Origin: an uncultured Pelagibacteraceae bacterium
GTDB taxonomy: Bacteria > Pseudomonadota > Alphaproteobacteria > Pelagibacterales > Pelagibacteraceae
DNA: 64,000 nt
Direction of reading: 5' to 3'
Assembly: GCA_902616645.1 (NCBI GenBank)
Contig: CACMTO010000001.1
Span: forward strand, 124,001 to 188,000
Positions 33,289-43,495 of this stretch are shown here, in pieces. Within the stretch, counting starts at the first letter, position 1; the number at the start of each line of letters is the position of its first letter. Both the position numbers and the translations under genes were made by a program. The notes under the pieces were generated by a model that worked only from the letters and a program-made list of their open reading frames with translations, searched no databases and was not told where the DNA came from.

Positions 33289-34039
33289 TTCACATTGCCA
33301 TCTAGATCATGAACCTTTATTTAAAGATATTGAAAATGTTATAAAAAGATCCAAAAATGTAGGTATAAAAAAAATATTAACAATTTGCACAACTCTTAAA
33401 AGTTTTGAAAATATTATAAAACTGATTGAACATGACGATATCATCTTTGGAACCTTTGGCATACATCCTCATGAAACAGAAACAAACAATATCACATCAG
33501 AAAAAATTCAAATTGAGGTAAATAAATATCAAAAGATAATAGGTATTGGTGAAACTGGGCTTGATTTCTATTACGATCATAGTGATCGAAAAGCTCAAAT
33601 CAAAAGTTTTCAAGAACATATTACTGCAGCTAGAAATTTGAAAAAACCCTTAATAATACATTCTAGGAGTGCAGAAGACGAGATGTTTCAAATTCTTAAA
33701 GAATATAAAAATGAAAATTTAAAAATCTTAATGCATTGTTTTACAGGATCAAAAAAATTTGCTGAAAAACTTTTAGATATGAACGCTTTTTTTTCAGCGA
33801 GTGGTATAATTACTTTTAAAAATTCTGTAGAACTTCAAGAAACATTTAAATATTTGCCTTTAAACAAGTTATTAATTGAAACTGATAGTCCTTATTTGTC
33901 TCCTGAACCTTTTAGGGGAAAGAAAAACGAACCATCATATGTTAAGTTTACTGCTCAAAAATTAGCTGATCTAAAAAAAATATCATTTAATGAATTAATA
34001 GACAGTACCACTAAAAATTTTAATAATCTTTTTTTTTAA
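33281..34039 (+). CDS. tatD: TatD family hydrolase
   Basis: DSHCHLD; GIGETGLDFYYD; LIETDSPYLSP. Confidence 0.95.
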   Translation: MIDSHCHLDHEPLFKDIENVIKRSKNVGIKKILTICTTLKSFENIIKLIEHDDIIFGTFGIHPHETETNNITSEKIQIEVNKYQKIIGIGETGLDFYYDHSDRKAQIKSFQEHITAARNLKKPLIIHSRSAEDEMFQILKEYKNENLKILMHCFTGSKKFAEKLLDMNAFFSASGIITFKNSVELQETFKYLPLNKLLIETDSPYLSPEPFRGKKNEPSYVKFTAQKLADLKKISFNELIDSTTKNFNNLFF

Positions 34040-34042
34040 AAT

Positions 34043-34801
34043 ATGAAATTTATAATCCTAGGTTGTGGAAGTTCAATGGGTGTTCCAAGAGCTGATGGTT
34101 TTTTTGGAAATTGTGATCCAAAAAATTCAAAAAATATAAGAACAAGATGTTCTGCTTTGATACAAACTAAAAACGAAAATATATTGATAGATACTTCTCC
34201 TGATTTAAGAAAACAACTCCTTGATAATAATATCAAAAATATTAGTAGTGTTATTTATACACATAAACACGCAGATCAAACACATGGAATTAATGATCTG
34301 AGAGTTTTTTCTTTAAAAAATAAAAAAAGATTACCCATTTATGCTGATTCTGAAACCAGGAAATATTTATCTAAAAATTTTTCTTATTGTTTTATGGAAA
34401 ATAAAGATTACCCAGCTATACTCAAAATTAATCTTATAAAAAGAAATTTAGATTTTGGTAAATTGATAAATATCAAAGTTATTAAAGTAAAACATGGTTA
34501 TATAGATAGCTTAGCATTTATAATTAATAAAAAGATTGCTTACTTGCCAGATGTTAATAAAATTTTTAAAAAAGACTTAAAAAATTTTTTTAAAATTAAT
34601 TATTTAATTATCGATTGTTTAAGGTATAAAAAACATATATCCCATTTTAATTTGGATGATGTTTTGAGTCTCAATTATGAACTTAAACCGAAAAAAATGA
34701 TATTAACTAATTTACATTCAGATTTAGACTACAAAAAATTATTAGATATATTACCAAAAAATATTAAACCTGCTTATGATGGACTTACGATAAATTTTTA
34801 A
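34043..34801 (+). CDS. MBL-fold hydrolase (PhnP-like)
   Basis: GCGSSMGVPRADG; YTHKHADQTHGI. Confidence 0.88.
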   Translation: MKFIILGCGSSMGVPRADGFFGNCDPKNSKNIRTRCSALIQTKNENILIDTSPDLRKQLLDNNIKNISSVIYTHKHADQTHGINDLRVFSLKNKKRLPIYADSETRKYLSKNFSYCFMENKDYPAILKINLIKRNLDFGKLINIKVIKVKHGYIDSLAFIINKKIAYLPDVNKIFKKDLKNFFKINYLIIDCLRYKKHISHFNLDDVLSLNYELKPKKMILTNLHSDLDYKKLLDILPKNIKPAYDGLTINF

Positions 34802-35685
34802 TGAAAAAAAACAAGATAATAGTAACAGGTGGGGCAGGGTTTGTTGGATCAAACTTAATAAATTTACTTATTAAAAGAACAAATTACAATATAATTAGTA
34901 TTGACAATTACTCATCAGGCTCTATTAAAAACCATATCAAAAATGCTAGAGTCAGATATATAAACTCTAATACAAAAAATATAGAAAAGTATTTTAAAAA
35001 CACAAAATCAATTAATTCAGTTTTTCATTTCGGAGAATTTGCTAGAATTTACCAAAGTTTTATTAAAATGAATGATTGCATCGACTCAAATTCTATTGGG
35101 ACAAATGCAGTTTTCAATTTTTGCTTAAAAAATAATATTAAATTAATTTATTCAGCAACCTCTGCCACACTTGGAAATAGTGGTGATGATAAAAATCTTT
35201 CTCCCTATGCTTTTACAAAATCCAAAAATCTTGAATTACTAGAAAATCTAAAAAAGTGGTTTGGTTTTAAATTTGAAGTAATTTATTTTTATAATGTTTA
35301 TGGACCAAGACAAATTACAAAAGGTCAAATGGCTACAGTTATTGGCATATTTGAACATGAATATAAGATGAAAAAAGCTCTCTCTGTTGTGAAGCCAGGT
35401 ACTCAAACAAGGCGTTTTACTCACATAAACGACACAGTAGAAATCTGCTATTTAGCATGGAAGAAAAATCTCTGTAGACACTATAGCATTTCACACAAAC
35501 AAAGTTATTCAATTATACAAGTTGCGAGAATGTTTAAGACAAAGATAAAATTTTTAAAAAAAAGACCTGGTGAAAGATATGCATCTGCACTCACAAATAT
35601 GAATCTTTCTAATAAAGTTTATAAATATTTCGGGAAAAAAAATTTAAAAGATTATATTAAAAATATTATTAATAAATCTAATTAA
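34801..35685 (+). CDS. NAD-dependent epimerase/dehydratase (extended SDR)
   Basis: VTGGAGFVGSNL; YAFTK (YxxxK); YNVYGPRQ. Confidence 0.88.
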   Translation: MKKNKIIVTGGAGFVGSNLINLLIKRTNYNIISIDNYSSGSIKNHIKNARVRYINSNTKNIEKYFKNTKSINSVFHFGEFARIYQSFIKMNDCIDSNSIGTNAVFNFCLKNNIKLIYSATSATLGNSGDDKNLSPYAFTKSKNLELLENLKKWFGFKFEVIYFYNVYGPRQITKGQMATVIGIFEHEYKMKKALSVVKPGTQTRRFTHINDTVEICYLAWKKNLCRHYSISHKQSYSIIQVARMFKTKIKFLKKRPGERYASALTNMNLSNKVYKYFGKKNLKDYIKNIINKSN

Positions 35686-36226
35686 GAGATTTTTCAATTT
35701 GCGAAATTACTTTTTTTGACATCGGATTTGTAAATGGTGCAAAAGTATCTATAATTTTACCATCAGATCCAATTAAGATTTTATGAAAATTCCACTTTGG
35801 TACTGCTGAGTTTCCGTAATTTTCCTTTGCCCATTTATAAATTTCATGAGAGTTTTTGCCTTTTACATCATAGATTGATGTTAAAGGAAAATTAATGTTA
35901 AAATTTACTTCACAAAATTTTTTTACTTCCTCATTTGTCTCTTTTTCTTGATTAAAAGATTTTGATGGCACACCCATCACAATCAAGCCTTTGTCTTTAT
36001 ATGTTTCCCATAATACTTGTAAATCTTCATATTGTTTAGTAAATCCACAGTAACTTGCAACGTTTACCAACAATACTACTTTATCTTTATATGACGATAG
36101 ATTTATTAACTCACCATCAATAGAATTTATTTTTAAATCATAAAATGATTTGTTGTAATTTGCACTTGTTGGATTCTTTATAAAAAACATTATTAAAAAA
36201 AAAAATATTACTTTTTTAAGTCTCAT
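35678..36226 (-). CDS. Glutathione peroxidase family protein
   Basis: LLVNVASYCGFTKQYEDLQVLW; WNFHKILIGSDG. Confidence 0.93.
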   Translation of the reverse strand: MRLKKVIFFFLIMFFIKNPTSANYNKSFYDLKINSIDGELINLSSYKDKVVLLVNVASYCGFTKQYEDLQVLWETYKDKGLIVMGVPSKSFNQEKETNEEVKKFCEVNFNINFPLTSIYDVKGKNSHEIYKWAKENYGNSAVPKWNFHKILIGSDGKIIDTFAPFTNPMSKKVISQIEKSLN

Positions 36227-36231
36227 TAACT

Positions 36232-37404
36232 TTACTTGTTTGGAGTTAGTAATATCAAAAAATATCCAAATAAAGTTGATAATAATGACCCAGTCAAAAC
36301 CCCTATTTTAACTCCATCAATATATTGAATATTTTCGACAAATGCTAAGTTTCCAACAAATAAGCTCATTGTAAAACCAATACCAGTCAAAACACCGACC
36401 CCGTAAAAATTTGGCCAATTTGCGTTGTTTGGCATCTGAGCAATTTTTAATTTTATAGAAATATAAGAAAATATAAAAACACCTAATTGTTTACCTAAAA
36501 ATAATCCTAAAACTATACCTAAAGGAACCTTTTCAAGTAATATACTTAATGACAGACCCTCAAGTGAAACACCAGCATTAGCAAAAGCAAATATTGGCAT
36601 AATTCCAAAAGCAACATATGGACTTATTGCATGCTCTACTTTTATTAATAAAGAAAAATCTTTTTCTTTTTTTCTATGTGGAATTGTCATTGCAAGTAAA
36701 ACACCGGCAATTGTTGCATGTATACCCGAGTTATGTGTGAAGTCCCAAAGCAAAAATCCTATAAGTAAATATGGCAAAAATCTTTTAATATTAAATTTAT
36801 TTAATAACAATAATATTAAAAATGCCAATAGCATTAAGCTCAAATATTTTATACTTAAATCTCCAGAGTAAAATATAGCAATAATTAAAATGGCACCTAA
36901 ATCATCTATTATTGCGAGTGCAGTAAGAAAAACTTTTAATGATAATGGCACTCTTTTTCCAAGTAACGACAAAACACCTAAAGAAAAAGCAATATCTGTT
37001 GCAGATGGTATTGCCCAGCCGTTTAAAGTTTCACTATCACCCCAGTTAATAAACACATAAAATAAAGCTGGCACAAGCATGCCGCCCACTGCTCCAATTA
37101 TAGGAAGTAAAGCTTGTTTAATATTTGAAAGTTCACCTTGTATAAATTCTCTCTTAATTTCTAAAGTGACAAAGAAAAAAAAGATTGCCATCAAAGCATC
37201 ATTGATCCAGTGAAGCACGGATAACTTTAAACCAAAATTATTAATACCAATAAATAAATATTTGTTTAGAGTATTGAAATATAGATCTGATAATTCAGAA
37301 TTACTTATTACTAAAGCTATAATCGCCGCAAATAAAAGAACTAAACCACTTGCTGATTCAAGTTTGAAGAACCATTTGAAGGGTTTTGATATATAATTAA
37401 TCAT
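36232..37404 (-). CDS. nhaA: Na+/H+ antiporter NhaA
   Basis: SATDIAFSLGVLSLLGKRVP; LTALAIIDDLGAILIIAIFY. Confidence 0.96.
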   Translation of the reverse strand: MINYISKPFKWFFKLESASGLVLLFAAIIALVISNSELSDLYFNTLNKYLFIGINNFGLKLSVLHWINDALMAIFFFFVTLEIKREFIQGELSNIKQALLPIIGAVGGMLVPALFYVFINWGDSETLNGWAIPSATDIAFSLGVLSLLGKRVPLSLKVFLTALAIIDDLGAILIIAIFYSGDLSIKYLSLMLLAFLILLLLNKFNIKRFLPYLLIGFLLWDFTHNSGIHATIAGVLLAMTIPHRKKEKDFSLLIKVEHAISPYVAFGIMPIFAFANAGVSLEGLSLSILLEKVPLGIVLGLFLGKQLGVFIFSYISIKLKIAQMPNNANWPNFYGVGVLTGIGFTMSLFVGNLAFVENIQYIDGVKIGVLTGSLLSTLFGYFLILLTPNK

Positions 37405-37877
37405 TATTGTATTAAATCTATTATAAAGAGTTTTATATCTTTTATTGTTTCAAATAAACTATACAAAAATGTTTCTAGTTGTGGAATAAGTGCATAAAGT
37501 GGCATTTTAAAAGTGTCTAAAATTATTATCAAACCGACAAAAGATATTAAAAAGACTATCAAATACGACAAAAATTTACTTAAAGTAAAAGCACTTTTAT
37601 TTTTATCCTTATAAACAACAACCTCATTAGATTTTTTTGATAATTTTGGTTCTTGAGTAGTTTTTTGATTTATTTTTTCTTCAAAAAATTGTTTTTTTTT
37701 AGAAATTTTTTTATTTTCACTTAAAATCTCTTTTTGCTCGATAATATAATTTTCATTATTTTTTTGAAAAAACCAAGTTTGATTACAAGACCCGCATTTA
37801 ACTAATCTTCCCTTATCTGGTATTAAATTATCATCAATTTCAAATCTTTTTTTACAGGAGGGACAAATAATTATCAT
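37404..37877 (-). CDS. Zinc-ribbon (MJ0042-type) single-TM protein
   Basis: MIIICPSCKKRFEIDDNLIPDKGRLVKCGSCNQTWFF. Confidence 0.85.
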   Translation of the reverse strand: MIIICPSCKKRFEIDDNLIPDKGRLVKCGSCNQTWFFQKNNENYIIEQKEILSENKKISKKKQFFEEKINQKTTQEPKLSKKSNEVVVYKDKNKSAFTLSKFLSYLIVFLISFVGLIIILDTFKMPLYALIPQLETFLYSLFETIKDIKLFIIDLIQ

Positions 37878-37971
37878 ATCTTCCTATATATCAGATTTTT
37901 ATTAAAATTCTTTTAATTTGTATACCTTTATACATTGAAATAATTAATAAGTGCTGTATTAGTACACCACT

Positions 37972-38048
<77 letters not shown>

Positions 38049-38055
38049 TCAAATT

Positions 38056-38337
38056 ATGAAAAAAGCTAAAATATTCAGACCTAATAAAAGTGCAATGCAA
38101 TCTGGATTAGGAAAAACTGATAAATGGATACTTGAATATGAAACAAAGGATCCAACTTCAAATCCATTAATGGGATGGGAAAGTTCCTCTGACACTTTAT
38201 CCGAGTTAAAATTAGAGTTCTCCTCTAAAGAATTAGCTGTAAATTATGCAAAAAAAATGAAAATTGACTATGAAATAATTGAACCCAAAAAAAGGAAGAT
38301 AGTTAAAAAATCATACGCTGATAATTTTTTAAATTAA
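38056..38337 (+). CDS. ETC complex I subunit, NDUFS4-like
   Basis: KIFRPNKSAMQSGLGKTDKWILEYE...NPLMGWESSSDT; start moved out of tRNA-Pro to ATG 38056. Confidence 0.88.
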   Translation: MKKAKIFRPNKSAMQSGLGKTDKWILEYETKDPTSNPLMGWESSSDTLSELKLEFSSKELAVNYAKKMKIDYEIIEPKKRKIVKKSYADNFLN

Positions 38338-38342
38338 TAAAT

Positions 38343-39335
38343 ATGTTTAAATTTTTTACTCAAAAAAAATGGTTTTTATGGAGCATAGGGGGAACTTTAT
38401 TAATTTTAATGGCTACTTGGTATCAAGTTCAATTAGACGTTAAAATTAACGAATGGTTTGGTGAATTTTATGATACTCTTCAAAAGGCATTAACGGAGCC
38501 AAACTCAGTTTCTGAAAAAGATTTCATAGCATATCTTTTCACTTTTGCAAAAATTGCAGCAGTTTATATTTTAGTGGTAATTTTTAGTGATTATTTTACC
38601 AGTCATTGGACTTTTAGATGGAGAACTGCAATGGCTGATTTTTATCATGATAAGTGGGATGATGCATCATCGATAGAAGGTGCTTCACAAAGAGTTCAAG
38701 AGGATACACTAAAATTTGCCAGAATTACAGAAGGTCTTGGCGCTGAACTTTTAAGAAGTTTGATGACATTAATAGCCTTTACACCAATCTTATGGGAATT
38801 ATCAAAAAATATTACTGTTCTTCCATGGATTGGAGAAGTTGAACATGCATTAGTTTGGGTAGCTATTCTCTCAGCATTAGGTGGTACAATTTTGTTGGCT
38901 AGTGTTGGTATCAAACTTCCTGGTATAGAGTACGATATTCAAAAAGAAGAGGCTGCTTATAGAAAAGAACTTGTTTTAGGTGAGGATTTTAAAGAAAGCG
39001 CAAAACCAGCAAAAATATCAGACTTATATGGTGGTGTTAGAAAAATTCACTATAAAATGTATTTTCATTATCTTTATTTCAATGCAGTGAAATGGAGTTA
39101 CCTACAAGGTATGGTAATTGTTCCATATTTAGCTTTAGCACCAACAATTATAACTGGCGCTATTACTTTGGGATTTGTTCAACAAATTATTCGGGCTTTT
39201 GGTAGAGTTGAAACATCTCTTCAGTATTTAGTACGAAGTTGGCCAATCATTGTTGAACTAATTTCTGTTTGGAAAAGATTGAGAGAATTTGAAGCAAAAT
39301 TAAAACTCAATGAAGAAATAAAAGTTACAACTTAA
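38343..39335 (+). CDS. SbmA/BacA-like peptide antibiotic transporter family
   Basis: FRWRTAMADFYHDKWD; EGASQRVQEDTLKFARI; multi-TM. Confidence 0.85.
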   Translation: MFKFFTQKKWFLWSIGGTLLILMATWYQVQLDVKINEWFGEFYDTLQKALTEPNSVSEKDFIAYLFTFAKIAAVYILVVIFSDYFTSHWTFRWRTAMADFYHDKWDDASSIEGASQRVQEDTLKFARITEGLGAELLRSLMTLIAFTPILWELSKNITVLPWIGEVEHALVWVAILSALGGTILLASVGIKLPGIEYDIQKEEAAYRKELVLGEDFKESAKPAKISDLYGGVRKIHYKMYFHYLYFNAVKWSYLQGMVIVPYLALAPTIITGAITLGFVQQIIRAFGRVETSLQYLVRSWPIIVELISVWKRLREFEAKLKLNEEIKVTT

Positions 39336-40276
39336 TGGTGTTAGATAGCAAATTAGAAAATATATTTTTACAAATAACTAGTAGAGCAGCATTATCATCA
39401 TCTTACTTTATTGGAAAAAAAAACAAGCAAGCCGCTGACAAAGCTGCTGTGGACTCTATGAGGTTAGATTTAAATAAAGTTGATATGAAAGGTAAAATTG
39501 TAATAGGAGAAGGTGAATTAGACGAAGCCCCAATGCTTTATATTGGTGAAAAATTAGGAACTAAAAATGGTCCAGAATTAGATATTGCAGTTGATCCTCT
39601 TGAAGGAACTAATTTTGCTGCGAATAATTTACCAGGTGCACTATCAGTGATTGCTGTAGCAGGAAAATCAAATTTATTTAACGCACCTGAAACTTATATG
39701 AATAAAATTACAGCAAATGTGACTGAAAAAGATGTTATCGATTTAGATTTTTCAATAAATAAAAATATAGATAATTTAGCTCAATATAAGAATAAGAAAC
39801 CAGAAAACTTAACTGTGTGTATTCTGGAAAGACCTAGACATAAAAAAATAATTGAAGATTTAATTAAACTTAATGTAAAGTTAAAATTAATTACAGATGG
39901 AGATGTATCCGGAGCTTTACTTGTTACTGACAAAAAATATGGCGTAGACCTTTTTTTGGGAATTGGTGGTGGTCCAGAAGGAGTGTTAGCTGCTTCAGCA
40001 TTAGATGCATGTAATTGTTATTTTCAAGGCAAATTTTTATTCAAAACTGAAAAAGAAAAATTAAGAGCAAATAAAATGGGCATTGTTGATTTAGATAAGA
40101 AATATGACTTAAAAGAAATTGTAAAAGGTGATTCTATTTTTTGTGCTACAGGTATAACTTCCGGTGATTTGGTTTCAGGAATACATATTCAAGGTGACGA
40201 GTTTATATCTGAGACATTTATTACTCACAAATCATCTGGCCTAAAAAAGAAAATTCGGATAAAACAAAAAATCTAA
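39335..40276 (+). CDS. glpX: Class II fructose-1,6-bisphosphatase
   Basis: IGEGELDEAPMLYIGE; DPLEGTNFAA; GIGGGPEGVLAA. Confidence 0.95.
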   Translation: MVLDSKLENIFLQITSRAALSSSYFIGKKNKQAADKAAVDSMRLDLNKVDMKGKIVIGEGELDEAPMLYIGEKLGTKNGPELDIAVDPLEGTNFAANNLPGALSVIAVAGKSNLFNAPETYMNKITANVTEKDVIDLDFSINKNIDNLAQYKNKKPENLTVCILERPRHKKIIEDLIKLNVKLKLITDGDVSGALLVTDKKYGVDLFLGIGGGPEGVLAASALDACNCYFQGKFLFKTEKEKLRANKMGIVDLDKKYDLKEIVKGDSIFCATGITSGDLVSGIHIQGDEFISETFITHKSSGLKKKIRIKQKI

Positions 40277-40322
40277 ATAGGACTTGATTAATAATTATTT
40301 ATACAATAAAAGTCAGCTTTTT

Positions 40323-40397
40323 GGTCCCTTCGTCTATCGGTTAGGACACGTGGTTTTCATCCTCGAAAGAGGGGTTCGATTCCCCTAGGGACCGCCA
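40323..40397 (+). tRNA. tRNA-Glu (anticodon TTC), CCA encoded
   Basis: GGTCCCT/AGGGACC acceptor, loop TTTTCAT, GGGG-TTCGATT-CCCC T arm. Confidence 0.95.
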
Positions 40398-40402
40398 TTT
40401 TA

Positions 40403-40657
40403 ATGAAGTATTATGTTTATATAATTAAAACTAAGTCATCAAAAATCAATAAAACATATGTTGGTTATACATCTGATATTAAAAGTCGTTTATACAAGCA
40501 CAATAATAACAAAGGTGCAAAATCAACAAAAGGTCACAAATGGCAATTAATTTATAAAAAAAAATTTAATTCAAAATCTGATGCAATGTCTTATGAATAT
40601 AAAATTAAAAAAAATAGAAAATTAAGAAAAGATATAATTAATAATTGTACATTATGA
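40403..40657 (+). CDS. GIY-YIG nuclease domain protein (UPF0213-like)
   Basis: YYVYIIKTK...TYVGYTSDIKSRLYKHN. Confidence 0.9.
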   Translation: MKYYVYIIKTKSSKINKTYVGYTSDIKSRLYKHNNNKGAKSTKGHKWQLIYKKKFNSKSDAMSYEYKIKKNRKLRKDIINNCTL

Positions 40658-42753
40658 AAAAAAAAATTTCTATAATTTTGCCTTACAAAGAAATATATTC
40701 TGATAGTTATGCTGGTGCTGCATCTATATGGTTGAAGGATTATAATCTTTTATCAACTCTAAAAAAAGAAACGATAATATATGGAAATTTAGATAATAAA
40801 CTTAAACCAATAACAAAAAATTTTAAGAATATAAAAATTAACAAAACACCTTTTTCTAAAACCAAAGCTTACATAAATTTTTTTTATAAAGATTATTTAA
40901 AATATAAATATGAAATTATTGAGATTCATAATAGGCCTGAATATCTAAATTTTTTAATTAATAAAAATGTTCATGCGAAATTAATATTTTTTTTTCATAA
41001 TAACCCACAAGAGATAAGAGGATCAAAAACTGTTAATCAAAGACTTAATATTTTAAATAAAACTGATAAAGTTTTTTTTGTTAGTAATTGGACAAAAAAA
41101 AAATTTTTTGAGGGACTACCTTTTAAAACAAAATCAAATTGTGAAATATTATATCCTTCAATCAAAAAAAATAAAAAATTTTATAAGTATAAAAAAAAAC
41201 AAATTGTATTTACTGGTAAACTAAATTCCTCTAAAGGGTATGATCTATTTGGTCCAGCTGTAATAAAGATTTTAGAAGAGTTTCCAAATTGGAAAGCAAT
41301 AGTTGCAGGAAATGAGCCCAGAGAGAAATTTTCTTTTAAACACAAAAACCTTAAGATTTTACCATGGCTACCTCACAATAAAATTTTAGATTTATATAAG
41401 AAATCATCAATTTCTGTTGTACCGTCTAAATGGGAAGAGCCTTTTGGAAGAACCTCCATGGAATCTGCTGCTTATGGTTGTGCAACAATTACTTCGAATA
41501 GAGGTGGATTAATTGAGACCTTTGACAATGATCTACTTTTAAAAGATCTTAAATCATCAGAGATTTATCGGATTATTAAATTATTAGTAAAAAATCCAAA
41601 AAAGTTAAGATTAATCCAAAAAAAAAATTTTAATAAGCCTCTTCATATAATTGAAAATTTAGTAAAAACTCTAGACTCAATAAAAATAAATCTTTTAAAA
41701 AAAAATATAAATGTATTTAATTCTAAAGGACCAAAAATACTACACATATCAAATTTTAATGAAAAAAATAATCAAAGGTTATTTAATATTTCAATAGCTA
41801 CAAAATTAACAAATGGTTTAATAAGAAATAATTGTGATGTAATAAACTTTAGTTATAGAAATTATTTATCAAAAAAAGTTTTTTCAAATTTGGATAATGA
41901 TATATTAGATATATCAAAAAACTACAGACCAGATTTGATTTTATTAGGTCACAATAATATATTAAAAAGAAATACATTAGAAATTTTTAAAAATAATAAG
42001 CAAAAAGTTGCCTTATGGTATGAGGATCATGTAGCTAATTATGGACCAAATTGGAATTCTAATTTGAAGTTGATTGAAAAAAATAATGATTTAATTGATA
42101 ATTATTTTATTACAACACACCCAAGTGTTATTAAAACTTCAATATTTAAAAAAAAAATAAATTATTTACCAATACCAGTTGATGAAAATATTGAAAATTT
42201 AAAGATTTATGAAAACAAATATAGATATAAAGATCTTTTTTTTGCATTAAGTCATGGTGTTAATTTTGGAGGATTGAGAAAAAAATCTAATGATGAGAGA
42301 GAGGTTTTTTTAAGAAATATTTTAGATAAGGGTAAAGGTATAAATTTTCATATTTTAGGCATTAATAATGACGAACCTAAATGGAACTATGATTTTTATA
42401 ACGAAATGATGATATGTAAAATGTCTCTTAACTTAAGTAGGGGAAAACCTCTTAAATATGCTTCAAGTAATAGAATAGCCTCATATGTGGGTAATGGCAT
42501 TTTAACATTTATTAATGAAAAGGTAAAATTCCAAGAAATATTTACAGAAAATGAAATGGTTTTTTATAAGAATGAAAATGATTTGATTGAAAAAATTAAT
42601 GACCTTAAAAATGATATGAATAGAATTAACAAGATATCTAAAAACGGAAGAGACAAATATTTTAGAATATTTAATAACCAAATTGTTTCTGACTCAATTT
42701 TATCAAAAGTATTTCAAAGAACACCTTATTATAAATATGCATGGGAAAAATAA
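40654..42753 (+). CDS. Two-domain glycosyltransferase: N-terminal GT4-like, C-terminal CgeB-like
   Basis: VVPSKWEEPFGRTSMESAAYGCATITSNRGGL; second half ends KMSLNLSRGKPLKYASSNRIASYVGNGILTF. Confidence 0.8.
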   Translation: MKKKISIILPYKEIYSDSYAGAASIWLKDYNLLSTLKKETIIYGNLDNKLKPITKNFKNIKINKTPFSKTKAYINFFYKDYLKYKYEIIEIHNRPEYLNFLINKNVHAKLIFFFHNNPQEIRGSKTVNQRLNILNKTDKVFFVSNWTKKKFFEGLPFKTKSNCEILYPSIKKNKKFYKYKKKQIVFTGKLNSSKGYDLFGPAVIKILEEFPNWKAIVAGNEPREKFSFKHKNLKILPWLPHNKILDLYKKSSISVVPSKWEEPFGRTSMESAAYGCATITSNRGGLIETFDNDLLLKDLKSSEIYRIIKLLVKNPKKLRLIQKKNFNKPLHIIENLVKTLDSIKINLLKKNINVFNSKGPKILHISNFNEKNNQRLFNISIATKLTNGLIRNNCDVINFSYRNYLSKKVFSNLDNDILDISKNYRPDLILLGHNNILKRNTLEIFKNNKQKVALWYEDHVANYGPNWNSNLKLIEKNNDLIDNYFITTHPSVIKTSIFKKKINYLPIPVDENIENLKIYENKYRYKDLFFALSHGVNFGGLRKKSNDEREVFLRNILDKGKGINFHILGINNDEPKWNYDFYNEMMICKMSLNLSRGKPLKYASSNRIASYVGNGILTFINEKVKFQEIFTENEMVFYKNENDLIEKINDLKNDMNRINKISKNGRDKYFRIFNNQIVSDSILSKVFQRTPYYKYAWEK

Positions 42754-43495
42754 AACTATTTGTATTGCAGGTAAAAATGATTGTGCAATAAAAGCATTAT
42801 CGTATGTCATCAAAAAATATAGAAAATATAAAATACTAGCGTTACCAAACAAGACTGATAATGGAGTTGATAATTGGCAAAAGTCTTTTAAAAAATTTGC
42901 TAAAAGAAAAAAAGTAGAAATCGTATCTTTAAACTCTCTTTATCGAAGAAAAGATTTATACTTATTTTCTCTTGAATACGAAAACATATTACCAGTTAAA
43001 AAATTTATTTCTAAAAATCTTTATAATCTTCATTTTAGTCTACTTCCCAAATATAGAGGCTGTCACACGAATTATTTACAGATTGCAAAAGGTGAAAAAA
43101 AGTCAGGTGTTACTCTTCATGAGATTGATAACGGCATTGATACAGGTAGAATAATCGACAAAATCGATTTTAATATCCCTTTAAATTCAACAGGATATGA
43201 CAATTATAAAACTCTTTTGAAAAAATCTGTGTTATTATTTAAGAAAAATTTTAGCAAGATAATTAATGGCAACTATTCTTCAAAAAAACAAAATTTAAAA
43301 GCTGGAAGCTATTTTAACAGAAAAAGTATAAATTATAAAAAAATTGCCCATTTAAAACTAATAAGACACAACAAAATTACACATAATAAGATTAGAGCTT
43401 TAATATTCGATCCTTATCAATTACCAATTTACAATGGAAAAAAAATAAAAAAATCAATTTTTAAAGATAAAAAAATTAAACTATTTTATTTATAA
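42737..43495 (+). CDS. Formyltransferase family protein (sugar N-formyltransferase-like)
   Basis: NLHFSLLPKYRGCHTNYLQIAKGEKKSGVTLHEIDNGIDTGRII; start placed at internal Met 42737. Confidence 0.85.
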   Translation: MHGKNKTICIAGKNDCAIKALSYVIKKYRKYKILALPNKTDNGVDNWQKSFKKFAKRKKVEIVSLNSLYRRKDLYLFSLEYENILPVKKFISKNLYNLHFSLLPKYRGCHTNYLQIAKGEKKSGVTLHEIDNGIDTGRIIDKIDFNIPLNSTGYDNYKTLLKKSVLLFKKNFSKIINGNYSSKKQNLKAGSYFNRKSINYKKIAHLKLIRHNKITHNKIRALIFDPYQLPIYNGKKIKKSIFKDKKIKLFYL

